Assembly: GCF_000720475.1 (NCBI RefSeq)
Contig: NZ_JOAP01000041.1
Span: forward strand, 1 to 64,000
Length of the DNA: 64,000 nt
Direction of reading: 5' to 3'
DNA from: Streptomyces aureocirculatus
GTDB lineage: Bacteria > Actinomycetota > Actinomycetes > Streptomycetales > Streptomycetaceae
Below are positions 27,102-36,028 of this stretch, piece by piece (within the stretch, counting starts at the first letter, position 1; each line of letters begins with the position of its first letter). Below the pieces are notes generated by a model. The model was not told the origin of the DNA. It did not search any database and saw only the letters and a list, made by a program, of their open reading frames with translations. Both the position numbers and the translations under genes were made by a program.

Positions 27102-27563
27102 TTTCGGGAGTTCCTTCCGGGAGCCGCCTCACGGGGCGGCGTGCGAAGTGGTTCGAGTGGCCGTAGGTGGCCGGGCCGTACCCGCGCTGTCGGTGCGATC
27201 CGTTCGATCGCGCCGCCATCACGTAAGGCCGAAATTAGGCAGAACAGGTGACGCGGTCGATGGCCGTAAGTGAACGCGTGGTGAACCTACGAGGACTTTG
27301 TGGTGAGGTCACGGTCGGATTACGGCGTGGGGGACGCAACGGGTGAAGTCGCCCCGCAAACGTTCACTTCCAGCCTTGCGGATGATCACGCAGAGTGTCC
27401 ATGCGGGTACGTGGCGTTCTTGCGGCGTTCAGTGTTCCGCCATGTTGCGTTGGGGGTTCCATGGCAATGCCCGGCACGGCGGCAGCGCTGTACCGGGGCG
27501 GGGCGGGGCGGAACTGGGCTGGGCGGGGCTGGGCCGCTCGGTGGCGGGCCGGAGGCGCGTGCC
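27102..27563. other. pstS promoter and upstream region
   Basis: This 462-bp gap holds the PhoP box described separately, a possible leftward -10 element TAATTT just past it (near 27230), and a single PhoP-like unit GTTCACTTCCA on the plus strand near 27362. A G-rich low-complexity stretch runs from 27496 to 27535. No gene was found in it. Confidence 0.6.
27243..27286 (-). promoter_or_regulatory. PHO box: four 11-bp PhoP direct repeats
   Basis: Read on the minus strand, the four consecutive 11-mers are GTTCACCACGC, GTTCACTTACG, GCCATCGACCG and CGTCACCTGTT. The first two match the Streptomyces PhoP direct-repeat consensus closely, the fourth well and the third poorly. They sit upstream of a likely -10 element, as expected for an activating PhoP site. 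Confidence 0.85.
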
Positions 27564-27998
27564 CTACGCGCCTTGCTCGTGGCGGCCCACGGCGGCGAGG
27601 AACGGCTCCACCAGGTCCTTGTCCAAGGCGTAGGTGAGCTTTCTGCGGGCCGCGTCCGGAGTGAGCCACATGAGGTGGCTCACTTCGTCGTTCGGCGAGA
27701 ACTCGCCCCCGGTCGCCTCGGCCGCCCAGTAGTGGACCACCTTGGGGCGGCCCTTCGCGTCGGTGTAGTGGGCGGTGGGCAGCGCGGGCCCGAGGCGGCA
27801 CGTCATGCCCGTCTCCTCCTCGACCTCGCGCACGGCCGCCTCGGACGGGGACTCGCCGGGGTCGAGCTTGCCCTTGGGCCAGGACCAGTCGTCCCACTTC
27901 GACCGGTGCACCAGGGCCACCTCGACGAGGCCCCCGGAGGTGGTGGGGCGCCACAGCACGCAGCCCGCCGCCAGGACCGGGCCGGGTGCCCGCGTCAC
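27564..27998 (-). CDS. Nudix hydrolase (MutT-like)
   Basis: This 144-residue protein contains a complete Nudix box, G-x5-E-x7-REVEEETGM, around residues 43-65, so it hydrolyses a nucleoside diphosphate linked to another group. Candidate substrates are oxidised dNTPs, dinucleoside polyphosphates or diphosphoinositol-like compounds. Its GTG start overlaps the stop of the CHAD gene (GTGA), placing it in one operon with CHAD and ppk. This link favours a polyphosphate-related substrate, by inference only. Confidence 0.88.
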   Translation of the reverse strand: MTRAPGPVLAAGCVLWRPTTSGGLVEVALVHRSKWDDWSWPKGKLDPGESPSEAAVREVEEETGMTCRLGPALPTAHYTDAKGRPKVVHYWAAEATGGEFSPNDEVSHLMWLTPDAARRKLTYALDKDLVEPFLAAVGRHEQGA

Positions 27999-29200
27999 TG
28001 GGCGATCACCGACTCGCGCAGCCACGCCCGCTGGAAGGCGAACCGTGCCGCCTCCACCTCGTGCCGCTGGTCGGCGTGCAGCACCCCGAGGGCGTACGCC
28101 GTGGCCGGTGCGATGCGGGGGGTGCGGGCCGCCGATGCCGCTGCCTCCGCCGCCTCCGCGGCCTCGCGGTGCAGGTCGAGGGCCTGTCCAGCCAGGACGA
28201 GGCGGGTGTCCTGCGGGGTGTCGCCGAGCAGCACCTCCTGGGCGTAGCGGTGCAGGCGCAGCAGGGAGCGGACCTTCAGCCAGGGGGCGTCCTGGGCGTC
28301 CGGGGCGGTGTCCGCGGCCAGGCCGTGGACCAGGGCCTCCGCGTTGTACGGGAGGCCCGCCTGGACCAGGGGGAGCCATGCCACCGCCTCGGCCAGGTGG
28401 TACTCGGCTGCCGCTGCCAGCGCTTCGAGGTCCGCGTCCGGGGTGGGACGCAGGGGGACCTCGCTGGCGAGTACGGCCACGTTGTCCGCCACCGCGTGGA
28501 AGCGGGAGGAGCCGAAGGCCTGTAGGGCGGCGGAGTGGGCCCGGGTGCGGGCCAGGGTGAGTTGGCGTTCCAGGAGGGCGGCGGCCTTGGCTGCGCCCAC
28601 CGCGAGAGGGCCGGAAGGTTTCTTTCCGGGCTGGGCTTGGCTCTGCCTTGCCTTCGGGCCGTCGGCCGTGCCGGCCCTTACCTCACGGTTGCCCGGCGCC
28701 GTGGGCTGTGCCCACCCGTCCCCAAGCTCTCGGCTCCGCTCGACCAGGGGAGGCCCCACTCGCCCTGCGGGACGATTGCCCACAGCGGCAGCGGCAGTGA
28801 CGGTGACCGCGGCGGGGGTGGGGTGTGGGACTGTCGGTACCGGGTCCGGGGGCGGCGCCGGTGGGGGTGTCGAGAGGCGGTGGAGGGCTGTCAGGAGGCG
28901 TTCCAGGCGGGCTGCGTACGCGTGTTCGCGGGCCAGGGTGCCGGAGAGCCACGCCAGCTCGGGCCGCAGGCCCTCCGTCCACTCCGGGTCCAGGAGCGGA
29001 CGGAACGTGTGCAGCGTGGCGCCGATGCGACGGGACGCGCGCCGCAGCGCCCGCGCCGCCGCGAGGGACTCCTCGGCGCCCTGCGCGTCGGTCGAGGACT
29101 CGCGGTGCAGCCGCAGCGAGCGGAGGAAGTCGGTCGCCTGGTCCTGCAGGTAGACCGACAGGGCCTCGCCCGCCGTCATCTCATGGTGTTGCTGTGCCAC
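27995..29200 (-). CDS. CHAD-domain protein
   Basis: This 401-residue helical protein has conserved histidines and many basic residues, as in CHAD domains, which bind inorganic polyphosphate ([13 protein letters not shown] in the first half, [21 protein letters not shown] in the second). The two CHAD halves are separated by a low-complexity linker (about 120-195) that contains a dispersed repeat element. It sits between ppk and a Nudix gene, which supports polyphosphate binding. GTG 29200 overlaps ppk by 20 bp and has GGAGG upstream; ATG 29179 is the alternative start. Confidence 0.85.
   Translation of the reverse strand: MAQQHHEMTAGEALSVYLQDQATDFLRSLRLHRESSTDAQGAEESLAAARALRRASRRIGATLHTFRPLLDPEWTEGLRPELAWLSGTLAREHAYAARLERLLTALHRLSTPPPAPPPDPVPTVPHPTPAAVTVTAAAAVGNRPAGRVGPPLVERSRELGDGWAQPTAPGNREVRAGTADGPKARQSQAQPGKKPSGPLAVGAAKAAALLERQLTLARTRAHSAALQAFGSSRFHAVADNVAVLASEVPLRPTPDADLEALAAAAEYHLAEAVAWLPLVQAGLPYNAEALVHGLAADTAPDAQDAPWLKVRSLLRLHRYAQEVLLGDTPQDTRLVLAGQALDLHREAAEAAEAAASAARTPRIAPATAYALGVLHADQRHEVEAARFAFQRAWLRESVIAQ
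28703..28767. repeat. Dispersed repeat element inside the CHAD gene
   Basis: About 65 bp here match 44726-44791 almost base for base, with the shared core CCCCAAGCTCTCGGCTCCGC followed by CAGGGGA and CCCCACTCGCCC. Both copies lie in frame within coding sequence, but in genes of opposite orientation. It falls in the low-complexity linker of the CHAD protein. I recall this core as a common dispersed repeat in Streptomyces. Confidence 0.85.
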
Positions 29201-31475
29201 GCCGGCGCCTCCGGGCGTCTATGAGCATCTCCTGTACGTTGCGCAGGGGCTGGCCGTCCGGGTCCGTGGCGTGCCGCGTCCAGTTGCCGTCCGCCCCCAG
29301 GTGCCACGAGGCCGTGGTGTCCGACATACCGGTCTCCAGGAGCCGGTTCAGGGTGGCCCTGTGGACCGGGGACGCCACCCTGACCAGCGCCTCGATCCGG
29401 CGGTCGAGGTTGCGGTGCATCATGTCGGCGCTGCCGATCCACACCTCCGGTTCGCCGCCGTTGCCGAAGGCGAAGAGCCGGGAGTGCTCAAGGAAGCGGC
29501 CGAGCACGGAACGCACGCGTATGTTCTCCGACAGGCCCGCGACGCCCGGCCGCACCGCGCAGATCCCGCGCACCCACACGTCCACCGTCACCCCGGCCTG
29601 CGAGGCGCGGTACAGCGCGTCGATGATCGCCTCGTCGACGATCGAGTTGACCTTGATGCGGACGTAGGCGGGGCGGCCGCCGCGGTGGTGCTGGATCTCC
29701 CGGTTGATACGGGTGATCAGGCCGTCCCGCAGCGACTTGGGGGCGACGAGGAGACGCCGGTAGGTCTCGCGGCGCGAGTAGCCCGAAAGCCGGTTGAAGA
29801 GGTCGGAGAGGTCCGCGCCGACTTCCTGGTTGGCGGTGAGCAGGCCGAAATCCTCGTACAGGCGAGCGGTCTTGGGGTGGTAGTTGCCGGTGCCCACATG
29901 CGAGTAGCGGACGAGGTTGTCGCCCTCCTGGCGGACCACGAGCGACAGCTTGCAGTGCGTCTTCAGACCGACCAGGCCGTACACGACGTGACAGCCCGCC
30001 TCCTCCAGCTTCCGCGCCCACTTGATGTTGGCCTGCTCGTCGAAGCGGGCCTTCAGCTCGACCAGGACGAGGACCTGCTTGCCGGACTCGGCGGCATCGG
30101 TCAGCGCGTCGACTATCGGGGAATCGCCCGATGTGCGGTACAGCGTCTGCTTGATGGCGAGCACGTTCGGGTCGGCGGCGGCCTGCTCCAGGAAGGCCTG
30201 CACGGACGTCGAGAACGAGTCGTAGGGGTGGTGCAGGAGCACGTCGTGGTCGCCGCGCAGGGCCGCGAAGATGTCGGGCGCGGACGCCGACTCGACCTCC
30301 GCGAGGTCACGGTGCGTGCCCGCCACGAACTTCGGGTACTTCAGCTCGGGCCGGTCCAGGCCCGCGAGGGCGAAGAGACCTGTGAGGTCGAGGGGGCCCG
30401 GCAGCGGGTGCACCTCCGACTCGCCGATCTTCAGCTCCCGCATCAGCAGGTTGAGGACCTCTTCGTCGATGGACTCCTCGACCTCCAGGCGCACCGGCGG
30501 TCCGAAGCGGCGCCGCATCAGCTCCTTCTCCAGGGCCTTGAGGAGGTTCTCGGCGTCGTCCTCCTCGACCTCCAGGTCCTCGTTCCTGGTGAGCCGGAAC
30601 ATGTGGTGCTGCTTGATGTTCATGCCCGGGAACAGTTCCTGGAGGTGCTTGGGCGCCGAGATGACGTCCTCGATGGGGACGTAGCGCTGCGGCGATGCCT
30701 CCAGGAAGCGGGAGAGCAGCGGCGGGACCTTGACGCGCGCGAAGTGCTCATGGCCCGTGACCGGGTTCTCGATCACCACGGCGAGGTTCAGGGACAGGCC
30801 CGAGATGTACGGGAAGGGGTGCGCGGGGTCCACGGCCAGCGGGGTGAGCACCGGGAAGATCCGGTGCATGAAGAGGGTGTAGAGCCGGGACTGCTCCTTG
30901 TCCGTCAGCTCGGGCCAGCGCACCACGTGGATGCCCTCGTCGGCCAGGGCCGGAGCGATCTCCTCCTGGTAGCAGGCGGCGTGCCGGGCCATGAGCTCGC
31001 GGCTGCGGGACCAGATCAGCTCCAGGACCTCGCGGGGCTGCAGGCCGGACGCGGAGCGGGTGGCGACGCCGGTCGCGATGCGCCGCTTCAGGCCCGCCAC
31101 CCGGACCATGAAGAACTCGTCCAGGTTCGATGCGAAGATCGCGAGGAAGTTCGCCCGCTCCAGGAGCGGTGTGTTCGGGTCCTCGGCGAGCTCAAGGACG
31201 CGTTCGTTGAAGGCGAGCCAACTGCGCTCCCGGTCCAGGAACCGGCCCTGCGGCAGCTCCGCGCCGCCGTAGCCCGCCTGCGCCTCCTCGTCGTACGCGT
31301 CCAGGTCGGCGTCGATGTCCGGGTCCAGGTCGGAGACGGTTGCCGCGATGGTGTGCGGCCGGTGCGCGGCGAGGGAGGCGACGGACGGCTGTGCGTGCCG
31401 CACCCCGTCGGCAGCGGCCTCGGCGGCCTCGGCGGCGGCGTGCTTGGCTTCGGACTGCGCGGTGCGCTCGCTCAT
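29181..31475 (-). CDS. ppk: Polyphosphate kinase Ppk1
   Basis: This 764-residue enzyme makes polyphosphate from ATP reversibly. The amino domain opens with [20 protein letters not shown], and the two phospholipase-D-like catalytic regions carry the essential histidines in [16 protein letters not shown] (autophosphorylated His) and [20 protein letters not shown] 31475 is preferred, giving a length near that of other Streptomyces enzymes; a further in-frame ATG at 31589 would add 38 residues. It heads the ppk-CHAD-Nudix operon, which lies next to the pst genes, so import and storage of phosphate are clustered. Confidence 0.95.
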   Translation of the reverse strand: MSERTAQSEAKHAAAEAAEAAADGVRHAQPSVASLAAHRPHTIAATVSDLDPDIDADLDAYDEEAQAGYGGAELPQGRFLDRERSWLAFNERVLELAEDPNTPLLERANFLAIFASNLDEFFMVRVAGLKRRIATGVATRSASGLQPREVLELIWSRSRELMARHAACYQEEIAPALADEGIHVVRWPELTDKEQSRLYTLFMHRIFPVLTPLAVDPAHPFPYISGLSLNLAVVIENPVTGHEHFARVKVPPLLSRFLEASPQRYVPIEDVISAPKHLQELFPGMNIKQHHMFRLTRNEDLEVEEDDAENLLKALEKELMRRRFGPPVRLEVEESIDEEVLNLLMRELKIGESEVHPLPGPLDLTGLFALAGLDRPELKYPKFVAGTHRDLAEVESASAPDIFAALRGDHDVLLHHPYDSFSTSVQAFLEQAAADPNVLAIKQTLYRTSGDSPIVDALTDAAESGKQVLVLVELKARFDEQANIKWARKLEEAGCHVVYGLVGLKTHCKLSLVVRQEGDNLVRYSHVGTGNYHPKTARLYEDFGLLTANQEVGADLSDLFNRLSGYSRRETYRRLLVAPKSLRDGLITRINREIQHHRGGRPAYVRIKVNSIVDEAIIDALYRASQAGVTVDVWVRGICAVRPGVAGLSENIRVRSVLGRFLEHSRLFAFGNGGEPEVWIGSADMMHRNLDRRIEALVRVASPVHRATLNRLLETGMSDTTASWHLGADGNWTRHATDPDGQPLRNVQEMLIDARRRRRGTATP

Positions 31476-31636
31476 GGACCCATTCTTCCGCGCGTTGCCC
31501 CTTCCGGGCGCGCCGGAGGCCCGGTGCGCGAGACGGGCCTGGCCGTTCGGGCGCGCTCCGTCCGGCGTGGGCTCGGTGGGGGGCTGCATTGCCTGAGCTT
31601 CGCAAGGCTGTCTGAATCAATGGTTAAGCCGACATG

Positions 31637-31670
31637 ACGCCTGGGGGGTCGCATGGGAACCCCCAGGCGT
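31637..31670 (-). terminator. Stem-loop behind mshD
   Basis: ACGCCTGGGGG at 31637-31647 pairs perfectly with CCCCCAGGCGT at 31660-31670 across a 12-base loop. It lies a few bases beyond the mshD stop and upstream of ppk, so it probably insulates the two leftward transcripts. Confidence 0.78.
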
Positions 31671-31676
31671 TCACGG

Positions 31677-32600
31677 CTACGACTCCGTGCGGTACATCAG
31701 GTCCGTCTCGTGCGTCACGAACCCCAGCCGCTCGTACACGCTCACCGCCGCCTTGTTGTCCGCGTCGACGTACAGCATCGCCGTGGGCAGACCGGCCGCC
31801 GCCAGGTGCCGCAGGCCGACCGTGGTGAGGGCCTTGCCGAGGCCGCCGCCCTGCGCGCCGGGCCGTACCCCGACGACGTACACCTCGCCGAGGCGCTCCT
31901 GCGCGTGCACCTTCGTCCAGTGGAAGCCGACGAGCTCGCCGTCGGCTTCCCGCTCGGCCAGGAAGAAGCCCGCCGGGTCGAACCACGGCTCCGCCTTGCG
32001 GTCGTCCAGGTCCCGCTGGGTGAGGGAGCCCTGCTCGGGGTGGTGGGCGAAGGCCTCCGCGTTCACCGCGAGCCACGCCGCGTCGTCCGCGCCGGGGACG
32101 AAGGCGCGTACCCGGACCCCCTCCGGGAGCACCGGGTCCGGCAGCTCCAGGCCCGCCAGCGGCCGCCGCATCTGGCGCAGTTCGCGGAACAGGGTCAGGC
32201 CGAGGACCTGGGCGAGGTGGCGTGCCGCGGAGTGGCCGCCGTGCGCCCACACGCGCAGCCGCCTGCCCGACTCGGCGAGCAGCGCCGAGCCAAGGGCCCT
32301 GCCGTGGCCGTGGCCGCGGTGGCCCGGGTGCACGACCAGCTCGGCGGCGGGGGCCTCGACGGGGTCGGTGTCCTCCAGTTGGGCGTAGCCGACGAGTTCG
32401 CCCCCGACGGACAGGAGCAGGTGCCGTACCCCCTCGCGGGGGCCGCCGCGCAGTTGCAGCCGCCCCTGTTCCGAGACGGCCTGCTGGCCGTCGGTGCGGG
32501 CGGCTGCGCCGAGCAGTTCGAGGGCCTCGCGCGCTTGGGCTGCGGTGAGGTGGTCGACGTTGTCGAGCTTGCGGGGCGGGGCGGGGCGGTCGTCAGTCAT
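31677..32600 (-). CDS. mshD: Mycothiol synthase MshD
   Basis: This 307-residue protein has two tandem GNAT domains. The first has VHPGHRGHGHGRALGSALL and the second VVGVRPGAQGGGLGKALTTVGL, followed by LYVDADNKAAVSVYERLGF. This two-domain layout and length define MshD, which acetylates Cys-GlcN-Ins as the last step of mycothiol synthesis. It is a monocistronic-looking gene, convergent to nothing and followed by a clear terminator. Confidence 0.94.
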   Translation of the reverse strand: MTDDRPAPPRKLDNVDHLTAAQAREALELLGAAARTDGQQAVSEQGRLQLRGGPREGVRHLLLSVGGELVGYAQLEDTDPVEAPAAELVVHPGHRGHGHGRALGSALLAESGRRLRVWAHGGHSAARHLAQVLGLTLFRELRQMRRPLAGLELPDPVLPEGVRVRAFVPGADDAAWLAVNAEAFAHHPEQGSLTQRDLDDRKAEPWFDPAGFFLAEREADGELVGFHWTKVHAQERLGEVYVVGVRPGAQGGGLGKALTTVGLRHLAAAGLPTAMLYVDADNKAAVSVYERLGFVTHETDLMYRTES

Positions 32601-32641
32601 GCGTCGAGGGTAGTTCTGGCGGGGGCGCCTTTGGCGGGGTG

Positions 32642-32720
32642 TCGCGCTTGCGCGCTCGTTCTCATGCGCCGGACGGGCTGGATCGCGCTTGCGCGCTCGT
32701 CCTCAGCGCCGGACGGGCTT
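32642..32720. repeat. Two direct copies of a 38-bp Streptomyces repeat
   Basis: The block TCGCGCTTGCGCGCTCGT-CTCA-GCGCCGGACGGGCT occurs at 32642-32679 and again at about 32683-32719, differing by a few bases. The core CGCCGGACGGGCT is, as I recall, very common between genes in this genus. It lies between mshD and the nucleotidase gene. Confidence 0.85.
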
Positions 32721-32833
32721 TATTGGTCCCGTAATGGCAATCAGGCTGTAACCAGCAAGCCTCTGTTGCGCTACGCGCGTTGACCATAGGCTGCCGTCGG
32801 TCCAGTCGTCTCATATCACCCCGGGGGAATCAC

Positions 32834-34669
32834 GTGTCCGGCATACCGCAGCATCGAAGGCCCAGGCGCCGCACCACCCGGGTGCTCGCCGTCGCGGCGG
32901 GGATCGCTACGGCCGGTGCGCTCGCTGCCGCGCTGCCCGCGAGTGCGGGGCAGGACGGCCGGGACGCGGCCGCCGCCAAGGACAAGAAGCGCACGGTCGA
33001 CGTGCAGTTGCTGTCCTTCAACGACTTCCACGGCAACCTCAAGCCGCCCGCGGGCTCCTCCGGACAGGTCGTCGAGAAGCAGCACGACGGGACCGAGAAG
33101 AAGATCGACGCCGGTGGCGTCGAGTACCTCGCGACCTCGCTGCGCACCGCCCGCGAGCAGCACCCGTACTCCGTGACCGCCGCGGCCGGTGACCTGATCG
33201 GCGCCAGCCCGCTCCTGTCGGGGCTCTTCCACGACGAGCCGACCGTCGAGGCGATGAACAAGCTCGACCTCGACGTCACCAGCGTCGGCAACCACGAGTT
33301 CGACGAGGGCGCCAAGGAGCTCGCGCGGATCCAGAACGGCGGCTGTCACCCCAAGGACGGCTGCTACGAGAAGGACAAGCACGGCAAGGGCAAGAAGTTC
33401 GAGGGCGCCGACTACCCGTATCTGGCCGCGAACGTCACGGACGAGAAGTCCGGCAAGCCCGTCCTCAAGCCCTACTGGGTGTGGAAGCACAAGGGCGTGA
33501 AGGTCGGCTTCATCGGCGTGACGCTTGAGGGCACCCCGGACATCGTCTCCGCCGACGGCATCAAGGGCCTGAAGTTCCACGACGAGATCGAGACCGTCAA
33601 CAAGTACGCGAAGATCCTCGACAAGCAGGGCGTGAAGTCCATCGTCACGCTCATCCACGAGGGCGGCTCCCCGGCGAGCCAGGCGTACAACTACGACTGC
33701 GACTCCCCGGGCGCGGGCGACGGCATCTCAGGGCCCATCACCGACATCGCCAAGGGCATCACGCCCAAGGTCGACGCGATCGTCACCGGCCACACCCACC
33801 AGGCGTACGTCTGCACCGTCCCGGACCCCTCGGGCAAGCCGCGCATGGTCACCTCGGCGTCCTCCTACGGCAAGCTCTACACCGACACCACGCTCACGTA
33901 CGACCGCCGCACCAAGGACATCGTGCGCACGAGCGTGCGGTCCGCGAACCACGTCGTCAGCCGTACGCAGCCCAAGGCCGCCGACATGACGCGGCTCATC
34001 GGCCGCTGGGACAAGCTGGCCGCGCCCATCGCCAACAAGCCCGTCGGCTTCATCTCCGGTGACATCGCAGGCCGCGGCGCGGGCACGCCCGAGTCCCCGC
34101 TCGGTGACCTGATCTCCGACGCCCAGCTCGCACACGCCAAGTCCCTCGACCCCGAGGCCGACCTGGCCCTGATGAACCCGGGCGGCATCCGCTCCGACCT
34201 CGTCCACAAGGCGAGCGGCAGTGAGGGCGACGGGGTCGTGACGTACGGCGAGGCGTTCACCGTGCAGCCCTTCAGCAACACCGTGAACCTGGTCGACCTC
34301 ACCGGCGCCCAGCTCCTGACCGGCCTCCGCCAGCAGGTCAGCGGCCCGAACGAGGCCTCCCCGAAGATCCTCCAGGTCTCGGAGGGCTTCACGTACACCC
34401 TCGACATGACCAAGTCGGGAGCGGACCGCGTGGTCGCCGACTCCGTGAGGCTGAACGGCAAGGCGATCGATCCGAACGCCACCTACCGCGTCGCGATGAA
34501 CTCGTTCCTCGCGGGCGGCGGCGACGGCTTCGCGGAGCTCGGCAAGGGCACCAAGCCGCTGGTCGGCGCGGACGACCTGAAGGCCCTGAACGACTACCTC
34601 ACCGCCAACTCCTCGGCCGGGAAGCCCCTCGCGCCGCCGAAGGCGGACCGCATCACCGTTGTGCGCTGA
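32834..34669 (+). CDS. Secreted 5'-nucleotidase / bifunctional metallophosphatase (UshA-like)
   Basis: This 611-residue protein has a long, arginine-rich signal peptide with cleavage likely after PASA (about residue 38). A calcineurin-like metallophosphatase domain follows with metal-binding motifs SFNDFHGN, GNHEFDEG and GHTHQAY. The carboxy-terminal 5'-nucleotidase domain (from about 380) has NPGGIRSDL and the substrate pocket NSFLAGGGDGF. It should release phosphate from nucleotides outside the cell, matching the phosphate-linked neighbourhood, though no clear PHO box was seen. GTG 32834 has GGGGGA upstream and is preferred. Confidence 0.92.
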   Translation: MSGIPQHRRPRRRTTRVLAVAAGIATAGALAAALPASAGQDGRDAAAAKDKKRTVDVQLLSFNDFHGNLKPPAGSSGQVVEKQHDGTEKKIDAGGVEYLATSLRTAREQHPYSVTAAAGDLIGASPLLSGLFHDEPTVEAMNKLDLDVTSVGNHEFDEGAKELARIQNGGCHPKDGCYEKDKHGKGKKFEGADYPYLAANVTDEKSGKPVLKPYWVWKHKGVKVGFIGVTLEGTPDIVSADGIKGLKFHDEIETVNKYAKILDKQGVKSIVTLIHEGGSPASQAYNYDCDSPGAGDGISGPITDIAKGITPKVDAIVTGHTHQAYVCTVPDPSGKPRMVTSASSYGKLYTDTTLTYDRRTKDIVRTSVRSANHVVSRTQPKAADMTRLIGRWDKLAAPIANKPVGFISGDIAGRGAGTPESPLGDLISDAQLAHAKSLDPEADLALMNPGGIRSDLVHKASGSEGDGVVTYGEAFTVQPFSNTVNLVDLTGAQLLTGLRQQVSGPNEASPKILQVSEGFTYTLDMTKSGADRVVADSVRLNGKAIDPNATYRVAMNSFLAGGGDGFAELGKGTKPLVGADDLKALNDYLTANSSAGKPLAPPKADRITVVR

Positions 34670-34776
34670 ATGGAGCGTTCGTCCTAGCGCTGGCGCAGGT
34701 GTTCGCATAGCGCTGTGAAGTAGCTCTCCGGCGAACGAGCTTGGGGTGGGGTGTGAACGTGTGGTGAGATCACCTG

Positions 34777-36024
34777 ATGCGTTCCCCCCACCGCATAGCC
34801 ACATATGAGTCGTCCGAAGAGACATCCCCCCACCGTCCGTACGTGGAGACAACTCCCCGCAATCCGTACGAAGAGCTGGCCGCCCTCGCGCCCCATCCCC
34901 TGGAGGACTTCCTCCAGGACGACACCGAGGGCGCGGCCGAGGCCGAGACACCGTGGCAGCCACCCAACCACCGGCGCGGCAGCCGCAGGCGCCGCAACCG
35001 GTTCGCCGGGCTCCCGCCGGCCGCGAAGGTGCTCGTCACCCTCGCCGTGGCCGCCGCCTTCCTCGTCCTCGCCGACCGCTGGGCCCTCCTCTACGCCGAG
35101 CACGAGGCCGCCGACAAGCTCAAGGACCAGCTCGGCCTGAGTGCGGCCCCCGAGGTCGACATCGAGGGCTTCCCCTTCCTCACCCAGGTCTTCGACCAGC
35201 GCCTCGACGAGGTGAAGGTGACCGTCCCCGACGTCGCCGCCGACCGCGTCTCGCTCGCCAAGGTCTCCGCGACCGCGACGGACGTCACCATGAAGGGCGA
35301 CGGACCCACCTCGCTGAACGGCGCCGTCATCGGGCAGATGCGCGGCGAGGTCCTGCTCTCCTTCGACGACCTCAACCGGGAGCTGGGCGCTTCCCAGGTC
35401 ACCTTCAACGGCCACGGCCGCGACCAGGTCCACGCCCGCGGCACCCTGCCCGTCGCCGGGCACGACCTGACGGTCCGCGCCGACGCCCGCATCGAGCGCA
35501 ACGGCGACCGCGGCGTCGCCACGGACATCGGCCGGATGCGCCTGGGCATCGGCGACATGGCCAGTTACCGCCCAGGACCCCGCGCATCCGACGGCCTGCA
35601 CCTCAGCCGCGAGGGCGCCCGCCGGGTGGCGGAGGAGTCCGCCAAGGCGAAGGCCCTGCTCTCCGTGCCCGCGATCGCGAAGCGGCTCGGCGTGCCCGAC
35701 GACGCCGTACGGGAAGCGCTGCGCAGCGACGCCAGGCTGAACGAGGTCACCGGGTCACCGCGCTTCGTCGACGACGTGACGCGCCTCAACCTCATCGACG
35801 TGGCGATGGGCCACCCCGTACTCCTGAAGAAGCTCGGCCTCGACCCCGCTCTGCTCCAGGGGCTTTCCGAACTGACCCGTCCCGTCCTCGTCGATCGCCT
35901 CACCCTCGCCTTCGAGCTCCCGAAGCTGCCGGGTGACGGTTCGGTGCGGCTCTCCGACGTGAAGGTGGAGAAGGACGGGATCAGGGCGGAGCTTGAGGGG
36001 ACGGGGCTGGCGTTCGGCCGCTGA
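34777..36024 (+). CDS. DUF2993 (LmeA-like) membrane-anchored protein
   Basis: This 415-residue protein has a hydrophilic head (1-85), one membrane segment (about 87-106) and a DUF2993 domain outside. Typical elements are EVDIEGFPFLTQVFDQRLDEV near 135 and ARGTLPVAGHDLTVRADARI in the middle. DUF2993 includes mycobacterial LmeA, a phosphoinositide-binding lipoprotein-like factor in lipomannan assembly; lipid binding is therefore plausible. A shorter paralogue lies at 45779-46531. It converges on the ABC-F gene with four bases between stops. Confidence 0.85.
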   Translation: MRSPHRIATYESSEETSPHRPYVETTPRNPYEELAALAPHPLEDFLQDDTEGAAEAETPWQPPNHRRGSRRRRNRFAGLPPAAKVLVTLAVAAAFLVLADRWALLYAEHEAADKLKDQLGLSAAPEVDIEGFPFLTQVFDQRLDEVKVTVPDVAADRVSLAKVSATATDVTMKGDGPTSLNGAVIGQMRGEVLLSFDDLNRELGASQVTFNGHGRDQVHARGTLPVAGHDLTVRADARIERNGDRGVATDIGRMRLGIGDMASYRPGPRASDGLHLSREGARRVAEESAKAKALLSVPAIAKRLGVPDDAVREALRSDARLNEVTGSPRFVDDVTRLNLIDVAMGHPVLLKKLGLDPALLQGLSELTRPVLVDRLTLAFELPKLPGDGSVRLSDVKVEKDGIRAELEGTGLAFGR

Positions 36025-36028
36025 CCGG

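Noticed and set aside
31476..31636. PHO box upstream of ppk
   Set aside because: ppk is PhoP-regulated in some streptomycetes, but I found no convincing tandem 11-mers here; CTTAACCATTG is at best a single weak unit.
29271..31637. Very long open frame (788 codons) on the plus strand opposite ppk
   Set aside because: It is the antisense shadow of ppk, produced by GC-rich third codon positions. Ppk motifs on the other strand are unambiguous. The same holds for long frames at 12260-14068, 20821-22860, 36029-37852 (plus) and 37874-39460.
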